From NCBI GenBank assembly GCA_934292955.1, contig CAKQXZ010000041.1, positions 1 to 17,380 of the forward strand: DNA of 17,380 nucleotides. Reading direction: 5' to 3'. The notes under the pieces were generated by a model, which was given only the letters and a program-made list of their open reading frames with translations, was not told the origin of the DNA and made no database searches. A program made the translations under genes and the position numbers. Below, in pieces: positions 15,907 to 17,380 of the stretch (positions within the stretch are counted from its first letter, which is position 1; each line of letters starts with the position of its first letter). This stretch comes from an uncultured Clostridia bacterium. GTDB taxonomy: Bacteria > Bacillota_A > Clostridia > Christensenellales > Borkfalkiaceae.

Positions 15907-16863
15907 ATGAAAAATATTATTATTGATACAGATCTCGGCTTTGATTGCGACGACGCCGGGGCTTTGGCGATAGCAAACTATCTGCATAAAAAAGGAATGA
16001 TCAATATTCTTGCGGTAACTCATTGTGTAAACAAAGAAATTGGTGCGCAGGCGATTCAAGGCATTAATAAATTTTACGGCAATGGCGATATTCCGATAGG
16101 TTATGCAGATAGTTTTTGTTTAAACGTCGATAGAGTATATGAAGAATTTTTCCTTAAATTAAAATACAGGCAAGATTTTAAGGGCTTTAAACAAAAACCG
16201 TCGTTTTATAAATTTCTGAATTTAATTGCAGAAAATAAAAAAGGGAATAATGTAAACGCCGAAACGGTTATTATAGATAAGCTTTTCTCTTCGCGGGATA
16301 AAAGCATTACTTTTGTCGGTATAGGACAACTCAACAACTTAGCGACCATTATCGAGAAACATTCCGAAATCTCTCGGCAAAAAATTGAAAAATTTGTCTT
16401 AATGTGCGGAAATTTTAGTCAACAAGGAGAATATTTCGACGACGGCGAAACGCTTTGGAACGGCGAATTTAACATTATAATGGATTTAAAGTCGTCTCAG
16501 CAGGTTTTTGCGGATAAAAACTTATATATCGACGTAATAGACTATTTTCAGGGCAATGATATTTTGACAGGTGAAGGTCTTGTTGGTCAATTTGATAATC
16601 CCGTTTACAAGGCTTATCTTGCACACGGAAAGGGCAGGGAGTGTCCGTCATGGGATTTGATTGCTGTGATGTATGCGTCAGGACTTTACGCCGACTGTTT
16701 CGAGGTCTCAGAGTATGGCAGTATTAATGTCGGCAAGTATGGAAAGACGACGTTTAAAAAAGGTAAAGGCAATCATAGACTTATTAAGATAAAAAGTGAA
16801 AAAAAAGATGCTATAAGGCAGGAGATAAACTATATATTTGCAAAAGGAAATAAAAATGGGTAA
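15907..16863 (+). CDS. Nucleoside hydrolase-fold protein
   Basis: A 318-residue protein of the inosine/uridine-preferring nucleoside hydrolase fold, without a signal peptide. The N-terminus carries the calcium-site motif in the variant form DTDLGFDCDDAGAL (Asp7, 9, 13, 15, 16). The C-terminal metal ligand is probably Asp250 in PSWDLIAV, where classic enzymes have HDP. Family members remove the base from ribonucleosides, but this variant subgroup has an extra residue pair in the first motif and a Trp in place of His, so the substrate may differ. It begins four bases after the GH78-like stop, without a clear ribosome site, so it is probably translated by coupling. It overlaps the next gene by eight bases. 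Its place between two glycan enzymes suggests cleavage of a glycosidic or N-glycosyl bond in the same pathway (inference). Confidence 0.82.
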   Translation: MKNIIIDTDLGFDCDDAGALAIANYLHKKGMINILAVTHCVNKEIGAQAIQGINKFYGNGDIPIGYADSFCLNVDRVYEEFFLKLKYRQDFKGFKQKPSFYKFLNLIAENKKGNNVNAETVIIDKLFSSRDKSITFVGIGQLNNLATIIEKHSEISRQKIEKFVLMCGNFSQQGEYFDDGETLWNGEFNIIMDLKSSQQVFADKNLYIDVIDYFQGNDILTGEGLVGQFDNPVYKAYLAHGKGRECPSWDLIAVMYASGLYADCFEVSEYGSINVGKYGKTTFKKGKGNHRLIKIKSEKKDAIRQEINYIFAKGNKNG

Positions 16864-17380
16864 AGGCAGAATAACCATACCTACGGACGAAAGTTTCGTA
16901 GAAGGCACGAAAAAGATAGCGGCGCTTTGGGGCGCGGACGCGGTCAGAGATTGCGACGGAACTAAACTTCCCGCAAATGCGCTCGAACTTGCGGAGAAAG
17001 TATACAATACTTATTTCGTTGTTCGTGGCGATAATGCTTGGGCGGATAAACATACAGATGAACTTCAAAGCGTTCTTCTTATGACTGATAGATATATTGC
17101 GACGAATAACTTACTCACGATAGATTTACTTAAAGGCTATTCGCACGAGCAACTCGGAATAAACGAAGAAAATCCGAAAAAGTATTGGCAAGTATACGAT
17201 AGAACAACGGGCGAGGAAGTTTTTGCTTGGAAATACTCGGAAGGCAAAGTAATAATTGAAAACGCTATTCCGTTTCACGAATACACGGTAAATTTCTTTG
17301 CCAAAAATCTCTGGGATTCCACCCAAATGTATAACTACATAACTAATAATTGGAATATAGAGAAACACAAAGTTATGGAG
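16856..17380 (+). CDS. GH112 beta-galactoside phosphorylase, N-terminal part
   Basis: 175 codons, open to the right edge, of a family usually about 720-760 residues long. The sequence matches the start of 1,3-beta-galactosyl-N-acetylhexosamine phosphorylases: GRITIPTDESFVEGTKKI, WGADAVRDCDGTKLP, TDRYIATNNLLTIDLLKG, KYWQVYDRTTGEEVF, HEYTVNFFAKNLWDSTQMYN. These enzymes split galacto-N-biose or lacto-N-biose with phosphate to galactose-1-phosphate and an N-acetylhexosamine in the cytoplasm. The same family also includes galactosyl-1,4-L-rhamnose phosphorylases. The residues visible here do not let me choose, so I give no gene symbol (lnpA would apply to the first type). The ATG lies inside the end of the preceding gene with AAAGG eight bases upstream, showing tight co-translation. 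Confidence 0.9.
   Translation, partial: MGKGRITIPTDESFVEGTKKIAALWGADAVRDCDGTKLPANALELAEKVYNTYFVVRGDNAWADKHTDELQSVLLMTDRYIATNNLLTIDLLKGYSHEQLGINEENPKKYWQVYDRTTGEEVFAWKYSEGKVIIENAIPFHEYTVNFFAKNLWDSTQMYNYITNNWNIEKHKVME

Noticed and set aside
1..17380. CRISPR array, tRNA, rRNA, integrase or attachment sites
   Set aside because: No regularly spaced repeats, cloverleaf or ribosomal RNA sequence was seen, and the only mobile gene is the IS110 transposase.

Overview
The window looks like a piece of chromosome from an AT-rich, low-GC Gram-positive bacterium (Bacillota, probably an uncultured gut-type Clostridia). The reasons are strong Shine-Dalgarno sites (AAAGGAG, AGGAGG), lipoprotein signals typical of Gram-positive carbohydrate loci, ABC sugar importers in place of SusC/SusD, and mostly TAA stops. 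The assignment rests on style and gene content, not on a marker gene.

Layout. A divergent AraC-type regulator (188-997, minus) faces a long plus-strand glycan-utilisation cluster. The cluster begins with a surface DUF4838 lipoprotein (1244-3193) and two ABC sugar permeases (3210-4226, 4236-5099). An IS110-family insertion sequence in the opposite orientation follows (about 5108-6647). Its transposase is complete except for one in-frame TGA, and the 276 bases upstream of the transposase have the layout expected of an IS110 bridge RNA. The cluster resumes with a sugar-binding lipoprotein (6721-8304), a 1205-residue lipoprotein built of fibronectin-like and carbohydrate-binding-like modules (8335-11952), a second DUF4838 protein without a signal peptide (12001-14241), a GH78/rhamnosidase-like enzyme with a TTG start (14274-15902), and a nucleoside-hydrolase-fold protein (15907-16863). 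The window ends inside a GH112 phosphorylase (16856-17380, partial).

How the genes could work together (inference). The exported lipoproteins would capture and trim a complex glycan at the surface. The binding protein and two permeases would import oligosaccharides, powered by an ATPase encoded elsewhere. The cytoplasmic DUF4838, GH78-like and nucleoside-hydrolase-like enzymes would trim them, and the GH112 enzyme would cleave a galactosyl disaccharide by phosphorolysis to galactose-1-phosphate. GH112 covers both galacto-/lacto-N-biose (mucin, milk or host glycans) and galactosyl-1,4-rhamnose (pectin RG-I type). The GH78-like neighbour makes the second worth considering, but the sequence does not decide.

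Most unusual items: the IS110 element with its candidate bridge RNA, split promoter and single in-frame TGA; a perfect 13-bp GC-rich hairpin between a Shine-Dalgarno and its start codon at 11964-11992; a tandem duplication of about 290 residues inside the large lipoprotein; and two DUF4838 paralogues that appear destined for different cell compartments in one operon.
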